From the NCBI RefSeq assembly GCF_026342035.1, contig NZ_JAPENM010000003.1:248001-312000 (forward strand): a stretch of 64,000 bases of DNA. The letters run 5' to 3'. The first letter of the stretch is position 1; every line of letters begins with the position of its first letter. The translations under genes and the position numbers were made by a program. The DNA comes from Aldersonia sp. NBC_00410 (GTDB taxonomy: Bacteria; Actinomycetota; Actinomycetes; Mycobacteriales; Mycobacteriaceae). The notes under the pieces are model-generated. The model worked only from the letters and a program-made list of their open reading frames with translations, did no database searches and was not told the origin of the DNA. This document shows positions 18,343 to 26,895 of this stretch, one piece after another.

Positions 18343-19047
18343 CTAGGTCATCCGTTGGCGAGCCACCTGTGCGGCTCCGTTGCCGGTGATGAGCCAGAGG
18401 GTGGCGATTTGGGCGATGAAATCGTCCAGGGACAGGTCGACGTCGCCGTTGACGTAGGTCAGGATGGCGTCCGCTGTGCCGCCGACGATGAATGCCGGCG
18501 CAACTTTTGCGAGCGGATCGGTTTCCAGTTCGACGCCATGCACGGTGCGTCCGTGGTCGATCAGGACTTCGGTCAAGCGGTGCATGACCGTGATTCTGTG
18601 GTCGTGCAAGTCGGGCGACGCCGCGACGCCGCCCAGCAGGACACGTGCGCGGCGAGGATCGTCGACCAAAGCGCGGACTGCGGCGGCAACGCCGGCGAAC
18701 GCTTGCACTTCCACCGATTCCTGCGCTGCTGCGTCGGCCGCTCGCACCGTTGCGGAGCGGACGTTTTCGGCAATGTCGTCGACGACGGTGGCGGATAGCG
18801 CGTCGAGGTCCGTGAAACTCTCGTAGAAGTACCGCTTGTTCAGGCTGGCAGCGGCGCAAAGCTTTTCGACCGTCGCGCTTCGCCATTCATTTCGCGCCAT
18901 CGCATCCATTGCCGCGTCGAGCAGGCGATCTCGCCGATGCCTGCGACGAGTGTCCGCGGATTGCCCCCGGTAGGCGCGCTGCGTGGCCTCGGGCATTGCC
19001 TGATTGTCGCACTCGCCGACCGCGCCATCGCTGGCGACCGTTGACAT
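18343..19047 (-). CDS. TetR/AcrR-family transcriptional regulator
   Basis: A regulator of 234 residues if the ATG at 19047 is used, or 217 from the ATG at 18996; neither has a strong ribosome binding site. The helix-turn-helix follows a basic stretch (RRRHRRDRLLDAAMDAMARNE, then CAAASLNKRYFYESFTD). It is divergent from an operon of an unknown protein, an SDR and a P450. The short gap holds two copies of an inverted repeat that lies right behind this start, so autoregulation together with control of the operon is the likely arrangement. The inducing ligand is unknown; a hydrophobic P450 substrate would be a reasonable guess. Confidence 0.85.
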   Translation of the reverse strand: MSTVASDGAVGECDNQAMPEATQRAYRGQSADTRRRHRRDRLLDAAMDAMARNEWRSATVEKLCAAASLNKRYFYESFTDLDALSATVVDDIAENVRSATVRAADAAAQESVEVQAFAGVAAAVRALVDDPRRARVLLGGVAASPDLHDHRITVMHRLTEVLIDHGRTVHGVELETDPLAKVAPAFIVGGTADAILTYVNGDVDLSLDDFIAQIATLWLITGNGAAQVARQRMT

Positions 19048-19060
19048 CACCCGGGCAGTC

Positions 19061-19102
19061 TGGCACGGTCTTGTACCAGATAAGTGGCACGATCTTGTAC
19101 CA
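19061..19102. promoter_or_regulatory. Duplicated operator for the TetR / P450 operon
   Basis: Two 18-bp sites, 19061-19078 and 19085-19102, read TGGCACGGTCTTGTACCA and TGGCACGATCTTGTACCA. Each is an imperfect palindrome of the form TGG(N)AC-N6-GT(N)CCA, and the two are direct repeats with a 24-bp period (a 21-base stretch is shared but for one base). Both lie between the divergent starts at 19047 and 19125, so binding would control both directions. Confidence 0.75.
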
Positions 19103-19124
19103 GATTGATCCACTGGGAGGGCAT

Positions 19125-19805
19125 ATGACGATGGCCGCCGACACCGCAGGCATCCAACACACAGCACCGGTTGCGAGCAATACGTCGGTATTGACCGACC
19201 TCCGCACGCTGTCGCTTACCTCGCCCGTGCTGGCACGCCGCCAGGGTTGGGACTACTTGCGCGAACTGGGCGGCGCGGGACGGCGCGACCAACTCGCCGC
19301 GCTGTTCGAACGGGGTCGCGCGCCCGAAGGACCGCATGGCGCAATGGAGGGGTCGATAGTCGGAGACCTCTTCGGTGTCCCCGAGGCGTATCTGGCCAAC
19401 CCACTATTGAAGATCGATCCGACCTGGCGCGGAAAGACGTTCGACACCGATACCGGGTTCAATCGCCTCGCTCCCGTGGCGAAGTACGCGATGCGCGTCA
19501 TCGCGCCGCGCTACGGCGGACTGCGGCGCGTCGGGTCCGAGATGGTGGGCTTCGCGTTCGATCACAGCATCGACACCGCCGCTGTTGCCCCGTACATCAA
19601 GGCGCGAGCACTGGACTACAGCCCGGCCGAGTACGGCAATCCCGGTATTCGGACCTTCCCGATCAAACGGACCCGCGACGAACTGGTGGAGCTGCTTACC
19701 GGCCTCTACCTCGGGCGTGCGTTGCTGACGATGCACAGCGGAGAGATTCGGGTCATCGCCTACTTCGCCCTGCGGGAGTTCGCCGACGAAAGCAGCGGTC
19801 GATGA
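19125..19805 (+). CDS. Protein of unknown function in a P450/SDR operon
   Basis: A 226-residue protein whose family I do not recognise. The ATG at 19125 has GGGAGGG 5 bases upstream. There is no signal peptide or obvious membrane segment. Features seen: a polar Thr/Ala lead, an Arg-rich amphipathic region (about residues 28-65), PTWRGKTFDTDTGFNRLAP near residue 105, which loosely recalls GXWXG/DUF4334 proteins, and a hydrophobic C-terminal part ending in YFALREFADESSGR. Its stop overlaps the start of the SDR gene, so it is translated together with the SDR and P450. A lipid- or terpene-binding or accessory role would be speculation. Confidence 0.7.
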   Translation: MTMAADTAGIQHTAPVASNTSVLTDLRTLSLTSPVLARRQGWDYLRELGGAGRRDQLAALFERGRAPEGPHGAMEGSIVGDLFGVPEAYLANPLLKIDPTWRGKTFDTDTGFNRLAPVAKYAMRVIAPRYGGLRRVGSEMVGFAFDHSIDTAAVAPYIKARALDYSPAEYGNPGIRTFPIKRTRDELVELLTGLYLGRALLTMHSGEIRVIAYFALREFADESSGR

Positions 19806-20611
19806 TCGACCTCGAGGGTGCGGTGGTGTGCGTGACGGGCGGCGCACGCGGTATCGGTCGGGCAACTGCCGTGGCTCTCGCGGCGAAAGGGGCAACGGTC
19901 TGGATCGGCGATCTGGACGCCGACGAAGCCGCGCGTACAGCGCGCGTAATCGGGGTAAAGGCAATGTCTTTGGACGTGACTGACGCCGCGAGCGTGGCGG
20001 AGTTTCACCGTGCGGCCTCGATCGATGGGCCGGTGGCGATGCTGGTCAACAATGCCGGCATCCAGCACATGGGACCGTTCGCCGAGCAGAAGATCTCCGC
20101 GTATCACCGAGAAGTCGCGGTCAATCTGGTGGGTGTCATCAACGGCATGCACGAGTTTCTGCCCGACATGCTCGCCCGCGACCACGGCCACATCGTGAAC
20201 GTCGCGTCGATGGCGGCGAAGGTGACCACGCCGGGCATGTCGGTGTACTGCGCGACGAAGTATGCGGTAGCGGCACTTTCGCGAGCCGTCCGAGCAGAAA
20301 TCGCCGACACCGAGGTCAGCATCACTACGATCATGCCGACTGCCGTGCATACCGAATTGACGGCGGGGGTCGCGCTCGACCTACTGCCCACGCGGCGACC
20401 CGAGCAGATCGGCGCCGTGATCGCCGATAGCGCACGACGATCCGAACGAGAGGTCACCGTACCGAGGTGGCTGTTGCCGTTCGGCATGCTGGAGGAGGTG
20501 ACACCGGAACCCTTGATGCAGCGCGTCAAACGCCTCGCGATGCGGAATCAACCGGCGGGCCACTACGACGAAGACCGGCGCCGCGACTACCTGGATCGGA
20601 TCGGCGGATGA
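19802..20611 (+). CDS. Short-chain dehydrogenase/reductase
   Basis: A 269-residue classical SDR. It has VCVTGGARGIGRA for cofactor binding (residues 9-21), LVNNAGIQHMG (about residue 81), the catalytic Ser in NVASMAAK, and YCATK (Tyr-x3-Lys, about residue 152). An Asp at the end of the second strand (WIGDLDAD) suggests NAD(H) rather than NADP(H). The ATG at 19802 overlaps the previous stop and its own stop overlaps the P450 start, so it is the middle gene of a tight three-gene operon. It probably oxidises or reduces the alcohol/ketone made or used by the P450; the substrate is unknown. Confidence 0.9.
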   Translation: MIDLEGAVVCVTGGARGIGRATAVALAAKGATVWIGDLDADEAARTARVIGVKAMSLDVTDAASVAEFHRAASIDGPVAMLVNNAGIQHMGPFAEQKISAYHREVAVNLVGVINGMHEFLPDMLARDHGHIVNVASMAAKVTTPGMSVYCATKYAVAALSRAVRAEIADTEVSITTIMPTAVHTELTAGVALDLLPTRRPEQIGAVIADSARRSEREVTVPRWLLPFGMLEEVTPEPLMQRVKRLAMRNQPAGHYDEDRRRDYLDRIGG

Positions 20612-22044
20612 CCGCTCTGCTCACGTCGGCTGCGAACCGGCACCGTCTGCTGTCGGCCGGTGCGGCGATCACGTCGCGGTTTCCGACCAGCGATCGGCCG
20701 CTCGCTGCGCCGCCCGCCGGATCGAATCTCCAACCGGTGATGGGCAATTATGGATTCCCATTTCTCGGCCATGTCCTGAGTTCGTTTGCCGAGCCGCTGG
20801 ACTTCGCCCGATGGCGGTACGAACAGTACGGGCCGGTGTCCTGGGCCGGCGGCGTCGGTTACCGCATCGTCACCCTGATGGGCCCCGAGGCGTTGGCGAC
20901 GGCGTGGATCAACAGGGACAAAGTCTTCTCCAGCACGCGGGGCTGGGCACCGGTCATCGGACCGTTCTTCCACCGCGGAATCATGCTGCTGGACTTCGAC
21001 GAACACCGCGACCACCGCCGCATCATGCAGCAAGCCTTCACTCGCCGCGCGTTGGACGGTTACCTCGAACTGATGCGACCGAGCATCGATCGGACACTGG
21101 GCAATTGGCGATCGGCGAAACAATTTCCCTTCTACCCGTCCATCAAGCAGCTGCTGTTGGAGCAGGCCGCGGAGGTGTTTGTCGGTACCCGCCTCGGACC
21201 AGAATCCGATCAACTCTCGGCAGATTTTCACGACACCGTGCGAGGTGGCCAGGCGCTGCTACGCGCCGACGTGCCCGGAGGCACCTGGGCCAGAGGCCTA
21301 CGCGCGCGAGGTCGACTCGAACGCTACTTTTCCAATCAAGTTCCCGCCCGCCGCCGTGGCGAGGGCACCGACCTGTTCTCGATGCTGTGCCGCAGCCGAG
21401 ACGACGACGGAGCGAGTTTCACCCACGCCGACATCGTCAACCACATGATCTTTCTGTTGATGGCCGCGCACGACACCACGGCGATCGCCCTGTCCATGCT
21501 CGCCTACGAGCTGGGCCGAAACCAGCAGTGGCAGGGCGCACTTCGCGACGAAGCAATCGGCCGGCCCAACGACGCGCCCACCATCGCCGACTTGGCTGCG
21601 TTTCCGCTGCTCGACGCCGCGTTCAAGGAGATCCTCCGGATGTACGCGCCGGCGGGCACACTGTTCCGTCAAACCGTCTGCGACACCGACATACTCGGAC
21701 ACTTCGTCCCCCGCAAGACCCAAGTGGCCATCAACGTCTACGCCTCGATGAGGCTCGCCGACTGGTGGCCCGATCCGGATACCTTCGACCCGGCTCGCTT
21801 CATCGATAGCTCCGAATCACACGCCGCAGTCAGCCGCTACGTCTTCGCACCATTCGGTGGGGGCGCGCACAAGTGCATCGGTCAGCAGTTCGCCGACATG
21901 ACGGTCAAGACCACCATGCACCAGCTACTGCGACGCTTCGAATGGAGCGTGGCCGACGACTACCGGCTGCCATTGACCTGGGGTACCGGCCCGACCCCGG
22001 CCGACAATCTTCCCCTCGAGTTGCGCGCCGGCGGATGGAATTAG
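20608..22044 (+). CDS. Cytochrome P450
   Basis: A 478-residue haem monooxygenase. The I-helix reads LLMAAHDTTAIALSM (oxygen-activation threonine), the K-helix ExxR is in FKEILRMY, and the haem loop is FAPFGGGAHKCIGQQFA with Cys423 as thiolate ligand. A proline-rich hinge precedes the core. The ATG at 20608 overlaps the SDR stop codon. It is the last gene of the operon, followed by a terminator shared with tRNA-Pro. Its overall look is closer to CYP120/CYP26-like or CYP138-like P450s than to the small camphor type, but I cannot assign a family or substrate. It needs an external ferredoxin and reductase, which are not encoded here. Confidence 0.94.
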   Translation: MTALLTSAANRHRLLSAGAAITSRFPTSDRPLAAPPAGSNLQPVMGNYGFPFLGHVLSSFAEPLDFARWRYEQYGPVSWAGGVGYRIVTLMGPEALATAWINRDKVFSSTRGWAPVIGPFFHRGIMLLDFDEHRDHRRIMQQAFTRRALDGYLELMRPSIDRTLGNWRSAKQFPFYPSIKQLLLEQAAEVFVGTRLGPESDQLSADFHDTVRGGQALLRADVPGGTWARGLRARGRLERYFSNQVPARRRGEGTDLFSMLCRSRDDDGASFTHADIVNHMIFLLMAAHDTTAIALSMLAYELGRNQQWQGALRDEAIGRPNDAPTIADLAAFPLLDAAFKEILRMYAPAGTLFRQTVCDTDILGHFVPRKTQVAINVYASMRLADWWPDPDTFDPARFIDSSESHAAVSRYVFAPFGGGAHKCIGQQFADMTVKTTMHQLLRRFEWSVADDYRLPLTWGTGPTPADNLPLELRAGGWN

Positions 22045-22065
22045 CTCGGGAGTCTGACAGACGAG

Positions 22066-22101
22066 GAAGCCCTGGCCCGGATTTCTCCGGACCAGGGCTT
22101 C
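22066..22101. terminator. Hairpin shared by P450 operon and tRNA-Pro
   Basis: GAAGCCCTGGCCCGGA and TCCGGACCAGGGCTTC form a stem of about 16 bp with a short loop, placed between the P450 stop codon and the 3' end of the convergent tRNA. The stem is strong on both strands; T-runs are short. Confidence 0.75.
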
Positions 22102-22122
22102 TACTGCTTCTCAACCAAAGCG

Positions 22123-22196
<74 letters not shown>

Positions 22197-22328
22197 TGTG
22201 CGACCTGAGGTAGCTTAGCCTACGCCGGTCGCAGTCAATAAATCGGGTGGTCGGGCGTGGTTTCCGCTGCCGGGATGACGGGGGATTCGGCGACGCGGAA
22301 CGGCTTCGGCGGATCCGCGTGCCTGCCC

Positions 22329-23297
22329 TCAGACAGTGCGCTGCACGACGATGTCCGACTCGGCTCGGCCATCCTCGGTGGCGTCCTGGGTCGCGCGCGG
22401 CGGCGCAGGCACCAGCGTCAGCAGGGTCGCCTCCGGTCGGCAGCAGAACCGGGCCGGCGCCCACGGCGAGGTGCCGATCCCTGCCGAGACGTGAAGTTTG
22501 GTGTGCGCGCCCCAGTTCGACGGGCCTTTGACCCGGGACCGGTCGAGCCCGCAGTTCGTGACCAGGGCGCCGAAGAGCGGCAGGCAGAGCTGTCCGCCGT
22601 GCGTATGGCCGGCCATGACCAGGTCGTACCCGTCCTCGGCGAACCGGTCGAGCACCCTCGGCTCCGGCGAGTGGGTCAACCCGAGCCGCAGCTGTGCGTT
22701 GCGGTTCGGCGTGCCCGCGATCGTGTCGTACCGGTCGCGCTGCAGGTGCGGATCGTCGACACCGGCCGCGGCAATGCGGACCCCGGCGACCTCGAGCTCG
22801 CGTCGCACATGGGTGGTGTCGAGCCAGCCACGTTCGGTGAACGCGGCGCGCAAGTCCCGCCACGGCAGCGGTTCGCCGTGCACCCGCTTGTGGTTGGTCT
22901 TGAAGTACTTCAGCGGGTTCTTGGCGACCGGCCCGAAGTAGTCGTTGCTGCCGAAGACGAACAGACCCGGCCGGGAGAGCAGCGGGCCGAGCGACTGCAC
23001 TACCGCGGGCACCGCACGCGGATGCGAGAGGTTGTCCCCGGTGTTGATCACCAGGTCGGGATCGAGATCGTCGAGTTCGCGCAACCAGTGCTGTTTGAGC
23101 CGCTGGGCGGGTGTCATGTGCAGGTCGCTGATGTGCAGCACCCGCAACGTCCCCGTGCCCGGCGCAAGGACGGGCATCGTCGCCTCGCGCAGCGTGAAGG
23201 CGTTGCGTTCGATCAGGGTCGCGTAACCGATGCCGAGCGCAGCGGCTCCGGCGGCGCCCGTCACGGCCCGCGCAATGTTGTTCGAGTAGGCCGGCAT
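22329..23297 (-). CDS. Metallophosphoesterase (YaeI/Rv3683 type)
   Basis: A 322-residue calcineurin-like phosphoesterase. Metal-binding motifs appear in order: VLHISDLHM (D-x-H), INTGDNLSH (GD), FGSNDYF (GN-type), LTHSPEP, and MAGHTHGGQ (GHTH). An N-terminal hydrophobic helix (VTGAAGAAALGIGYATL) suggests membrane attachment or export. The ATG at 23297 starts immediately before this helix. It stands divergent to a YqeY-like gene, and with ponA2 this arrangement matches the mycobacterial Rv3683-Rv3682 neighbourhood. The physiological phosphodiester is not known. Confidence 0.9.
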   Translation of the reverse strand: MPAYSNNIARAVTGAAGAAALGIGYATLIERNAFTLREATMPVLAPGTGTLRVLHISDLHMTPAQRLKQHWLRELDDLDPDLVINTGDNLSHPRAVPAVVQSLGPLLSRPGLFVFGSNDYFGPVAKNPLKYFKTNHKRVHGEPLPWRDLRAAFTERGWLDTTHVRRELEVAGVRIAAAGVDDPHLQRDRYDTIAGTPNRNAQLRLGLTHSPEPRVLDRFAEDGYDLVMAGHTHGGQLCLPLFGALVTNCGLDRSRVKGPSNWGAHTKLHVSAGIGTSPWAPARFCCRPEATLLTLVPAPPRATQDATEDGRAESDIVVQRTV

Positions 23298-23363
23298 CGC
23301 TCCAGGATATGTGACGTGCCGCAAGAGCACGCAGCTGCTCCTGCGGGGCGTAGTTTGACGTCC

Positions 23364-23828
23364 ATGGCCGAACTCAAGAACCGACTGCGTTCCGACCTGA
23401 CCGCCGCGATGAAGGACAAGGACGCGTTGCGCCTGTCCACGCTCCGGATGTTGCTCGCTGCCATCCAGACCGAGGAGGTCGCGGGCAGCGCTGCCAAGGA
23501 GCTCACCGACGACGAGGTCCTCAAGATTCTCGCCAAGGAATCGAAGAAGCGTGGCGAGGCGGCGGAGGTCTACACCGAGAACGGCCGCGGCGAGCTGGCC
23601 GCGAAGGAGCACGCGGAGGCGCAGGTGATCGACGAATACCTGCCGACGCCGATAACCGACGCCGAACTCGCCGACCTGGTCGACACTGCGATCGCCCAGG
23701 TCGCCGAGGAGATCGGCGAACGGCCGAGCATGCGCCAGATGGGTCAGGTCATGAAGCACGCCAGCGCGATGGCGGGCGGAAAGGCCGACGGCTCCCGGAT
23801 CTCGGCCGCCGTCAAGCTGCGCCTATAG
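23364..23828 (+). CDS. GatB/YqeY domain protein
   Basis: A 154-residue YqeY-like protein: a helical lead (LKNRLRSDLTAAMKDKDALRLSTLRMLLAAI), the conserved KRGEAAEVYTENGR segment, YLPTP, and a final MGQVMKHASAMAGGKADGSRISAAVK. The second half resembles the tRNA-binding tail of the GatB amidotransferase subunit, but free-standing copies have no proven role and no catalytic site. It starts at ATG 23364, 66 bp from the divergent metallophosphoesterase, and is convergent with ponA2. Confidence 0.93.
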   Translation: MAELKNRLRSDLTAAMKDKDALRLSTLRMLLAAIQTEEVAGSAAKELTDDEVLKILAKESKKRGEAAEVYTENGRGELAAKEHAEAQVIDEYLPTPITDAELADLVDTAIAQVAEEIGERPSMRQMGQVMKHASAMAGGKADGSRISAAVKLRL

Positions 23829-23843
23829 GTCGGGGCCGCCGGC

Positions 23844-26183
23844 TCAGCGCGGTGCGGGTGGTGGAGCAGGAGCGGGTGGCGGAGCTGGTGCGCGGGCCGG
23901 CGCGCGGGGTATGACCCGCTGGCTGCCGTTGCTGACGAAGATCGTGACGGTCGACCCCGGTACCGCGGTCCCGCTCGGTGTGTAACCGGTGACCGTGCCG
24001 CGGGCCTGGCTGCCGTCGACCGAAACCGGATTCACCTGGAAACCGGCCCCGGTGATTGCCGCCGTCGCAGAACCCTGCGTCATCCCCGAAACGTCGGGCA
24101 CCTGTGCGTTCTTGGACCCGCGGACATAGACCGGATCCATCGGTGGCAGCGTCGCCGGCGGGAAGTTCCCGAGCACCGGTTTGATCGCCGAATAGAACGT
24201 GCGGGCCGGTTCGTTACCGCCGTAGAGATTGCCGCTGCCGCACGAACGCAGTGGGAACGAGCAGATCTCGCCGGGGGTGGGGGAGTCGCCGTAGACGTAC
24301 ACCGAGCCCGCGAGCGAGTTGGTGAAGCCGAGGAAGCCCGACGACCGGTGCGATTCGGTAGTACCGGTCTTGCCTGCGGCCGGAACGTTCCAGCCGACCG
24401 CGCCGGCCGATCCGGAGGCCGTGCCGCCGGCGAGTTGGTCATGGCTCAGCGCATTGGTGAGCGTGTCGGCCAGGCCGGGCTCGATGACCTGCTCGCAGGC
24501 CTGCTGGGTGAGCGACACCGGCTTGCCCTCGCGGTCCACGATCGAGTCGATCGGGCTCGGCGGGCACCACTTGCCGTGTGAGGCGAGCGTCGCGGCGACG
24601 TTGGACAGCTCGAGCGGGTTCAGTGCGGTGGGGCCGAGCGTGAACGAGCCGAGGTTCTGGTCCTTGAACATGTCGGCCAGACTCTGGTCGCCGTTGCCCG
24701 AGGTGCCGGGCGCCGCGTACGAGCGCATCCCCAGCCGTACCGCCATGTCCACGGTGGGGGTGACACCCACCGACTGGATCAGCTTGACGAACGCGGTATT
24801 CGGCGACGTGGCCAGCGCCTCGGTGACCGACATCGCCCCCTTGTAGGCGCCGGCGTTCTTGACGCAGTACGAATCGGCCGGGCAGCCGGGCGTGCTGCTG
24901 TGGCCCATGCCCTTGGCGGTGAAGAAGCTCGGCACCTCCAGCGTCGCGTTGATGCCGAGGCCCTTCTCCATCGCGGCCGCGGTGGTGAAGATCTTGAAGA
25001 TCGAGCCAGCGCCGTCGCCGACCATCGAGTACGGCTGCGGTTGCACCGTCTCGTCGTGGTCGCCGTCGAGGCCGTACGTGCGGCTGCTGGTCATGGCGAG
25101 GATCCGGTGCGAATCCTGCCCGGGCGCGATGACGTTCATGACCTCGGCGATGTCGTCGAGGTCGGGCTTGGCGATGCTGGACACCGCAGCCTTCGTCGAG
25201 TTCTGTATCGCGGGATCGAGGGTCGTGCGAATCAGATATCCGCCCTTGTCGATCTGCTCGCGGCTGATCCCGGCGTTGGCCAGGTATTGCAGCGCGTAGT
25301 CGCAGAAGAAGCCGCGATCCCCGGCGGCGATGCAGCCACGCGGCAGGATGCGCGGCTCGGGCAGCACGCCGAGCGGCTGCTCCTTCGCAGCCCGGATCTC
25401 GGTCGCCCGTTCCGGCAGGTTCTGGATCATCGTGTCCAACACCGTGTTGCGCCGATCCAGCACGCCGGTCGGGTTGGTGTAGGGATTGAGCTTGGACGAG
25501 CTCTGCACCATGCCGGCGAGCATCGCCGACTGGGTCAGATTGAGCTGGGCGGCGTCGACACCGAAGTAGGTCTGCGCGGCGTCTTGTACGCCGTAGGAGG
25601 AATTGCCGAACGGGACCAGGTTCAGATACCTGGTGAGGATCTCGTCCTTGGTCAGTTTCTTGTCGAGCGTGAGAGCCATCCGGATCTCGCGGATCTTGCG
25701 GGCCGGCGTGGTCTCGACCGCGGCGCGGCGCTCCGCGTCGGTCTTCGCGACGACGAGCAGTTGGTAGTTCTTCACGTACTGCTGATCGATGGTCGACGCG
25801 CCCTGCTGGACCTCACCGCTCGTGGTGTTCGTCAGGAAGGCACGCATCGTGCCCTGCCAGTCGACGCCCTGGTGTTCGGGGAAGCGTTTGTCCTCGACCG
25901 AGACGAGCGCCAGTTTCATGTCATTGGAGATCTTGTCGCTCGGCACCTCGAACCGGCGCTGCTCGTAGAGCCACGCAATCGGGTTGCCTGCGGTATCCAC
26001 CATGGTCGTGACGGCAGGCACCGTGCCTTCGACGAGTTCGGCGGAAACGTTGTCGACGGTGTCGGCGGCCCGGTTGGACAGGTATCCCAATCCGCCGGCC
26101 ACCGGGAAGAGCAGCCCCGCGACCAGAACGGAAGCGAGCAGACAGCTCCCACCGAGTTTCGCGAGGACATTGGTGTTCGGCAC
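23844..26183 (-). CDS. ponA2: Bifunctional penicillin-binding protein (class A, PonA2 type)
   Basis: Membrane-anchored peptidoglycan glycosyltransferase plus transpeptidase of 779 residues. Order: one N-terminal transmembrane helix (LLASVLVAGLLFPVAGG), GT51 domain (VEDKRFPEHQGVDWQGTMRA; GASTIDQQYVKN), transpeptidase domain with the S-x-x-K nucleophile motif (GSIFK), SPNTAF, and KTGT. Then a PASTA domain (VPDVSGMTQGSATAAI) and a Pro/Ala-rich tail. I chose the GTG at 26183 because the protein then begins just before the anchor as in mycobacterial PonA2; an in-frame ATG lies 90 bases upstream. It is divergent from whiB4, as in M. tuberculosis. Confidence 0.95.
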   Translation of the reverse strand: MPNTNVLAKLGGSCLLASVLVAGLLFPVAGGLGYLSNRAADTVDNVSAELVEGTVPAVTTMVDTAGNPIAWLYEQRRFEVPSDKISNDMKLALVSVEDKRFPEHQGVDWQGTMRAFLTNTTSGEVQQGASTIDQQYVKNYQLLVVAKTDAERRAAVETTPARKIREIRMALTLDKKLTKDEILTRYLNLVPFGNSSYGVQDAAQTYFGVDAAQLNLTQSAMLAGMVQSSSKLNPYTNPTGVLDRRNTVLDTMIQNLPERATEIRAAKEQPLGVLPEPRILPRGCIAAGDRGFFCDYALQYLANAGISREQIDKGGYLIRTTLDPAIQNSTKAAVSSIAKPDLDDIAEVMNVIAPGQDSHRILAMTSSRTYGLDGDHDETVQPQPYSMVGDGAGSIFKIFTTAAAMEKGLGINATLEVPSFFTAKGMGHSSTPGCPADSYCVKNAGAYKGAMSVTEALATSPNTAFVKLIQSVGVTPTVDMAVRLGMRSYAAPGTSGNGDQSLADMFKDQNLGSFTLGPTALNPLELSNVAATLASHGKWCPPSPIDSIVDREGKPVSLTQQACEQVIEPGLADTLTNALSHDQLAGGTASGSAGAVGWNVPAAGKTGTTESHRSSGFLGFTNSLAGSVYVYGDSPTPGEICSFPLRSCGSGNLYGGNEPARTFYSAIKPVLGNFPPATLPPMDPVYVRGSKNAQVPDVSGMTQGSATAAITGAGFQVNPVSVDGSQARGTVTGYTPSGTAVPGSTVTIFVSNGSQRVIPRAPARAPAPPPAPAPPPAPR

Positions 26184-26342
26184 GCCAACAGAGTACGTGG
26201 CGGCGCCGTCGGGATCACAGAACGGCGAAGCATCGAGCGTCGCGCGTGGCGACGGCGCGGGACAACCCAGCACGCTTGTACCAAAAATAGCGGGGCCTAC
26301 GTCTTGCGCCGACAGCCTTTTGTTACTTAGATTGTTCTCAGA

Positions 26343-26386
26343 TGTGATACAGCTAACACCGAGACAAGAATGTGATGTAGCTCGAA
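26343..26386 (+). promoter_or_regulatory. Two Crp-like sites upstream of whiB4
   Basis: TGTGATACAGCTAACA (26343-26358) differs from the actinobacterial Crp consensus TGTGA-N6-TCACA at one base. TGTGATGTAGCTCGAA (26371-26386), 28 bp on, matches the left half fully and the right half partly. Both share TGTGAT(A/G)(C/T)AGCT. They sit 83-126 bp before the whiB4 start. A crp gene lies 4.4 kb away in this window. Binding is inferred. Confidence 0.45.
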
Positions 26387-26468
26387 ACCGGTGGCGCTGA
26401 TGCTATTGCAGCCTCCCCGCAGTCGAGTGAGGGTTTCTCGGTGTTCGAACTGCAAAGGGGCAAGGCGG

Positions 26469-26792
26469 ATGCGTATCAACACCCCGGTGGCTCATCTCGA
26501 TGTCGGACACGAAGAAGCACGGATCGCATGGGTGTCGCAGGCCAGGTGTCGCGAAGTCGATCCAGATCAGCTTTTTGTGCGAGGCGCCGCGCAACGCAAG
26601 GCGGCGACAATCTGCCGGCACTGTCCGGTGCTTATGCAGTGCGGTGCCGACGCTCTCGACAATCACGTCGAGTTCGGGGTGTGGGGCGGGATGACCGAGC
26701 GGCAGCGGCGGGCGCTGCTCAAGCAGCATCCAGAGGTCGAATCGTGGGCCGAGTTCTTCGAGGCGCAGCGGCGCCATCAGCCCGCGATCTGA
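26469..26792 (+). CDS. whiB4: WhiB-family iron-sulfur redox regulator (WhiB4)
   Basis: A 107-residue WhiB protein. Four cysteines (Cys27, Cys49, Cys52, Cys58) in C-x21-C-x2-C-x5-C spacing bind a [4Fe-4S] cluster that senses oxygen and nitric oxide. GVWGGMTERQRRALLKQHPE is the turn and basic DNA- or sigma-binding tail. It is very close to mycobacterial WhiB4, which modulates the oxidative-stress response. I chose the ATG at 26469 (AAGGCGG upstream); an in-frame ATG at 26391 would add 26 unlike residues. Position beside ponA2 and the Get3-like ATPases supports the whiB4 assignment. Two Crp-like sites lie in its promoter region. Confidence 0.93.
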   Translation: MRINTPVAHLDVGHEEARIAWVSQARCREVDPDQLFVRGAAQRKAATICRHCPVLMQCGADALDNHVEFGVWGGMTERQRRALLKQHPEVESWAEFFEAQRRHQPAI

Positions 26793-26844
26793 GCCACCGG
26801 CACTTTCCGGCGCGGCGGTTGACGCCCGGAACAGGGCCCGTCAG

Positions 26845-26895
26845 GGCCCTACGCCGACCTCGGCCCTACGCAGACCTGGGCCCTACGCCGACCTG
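26845..26895. repeat. Exact 17-bp x 3 tandem repeat at the 3' end of bagB
   Basis: Unit GGCCCTACGCCGACCT(C/G), copies at 26845-26861, 26862-26878 and 26879-26895. The third copy holds the stop codon and last codons of the minus-strand ATPase gene, and the other two follow it. One base differs in the middle copy. The array looks like duplication of the gene's own 3' end. Confidence 0.9.
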
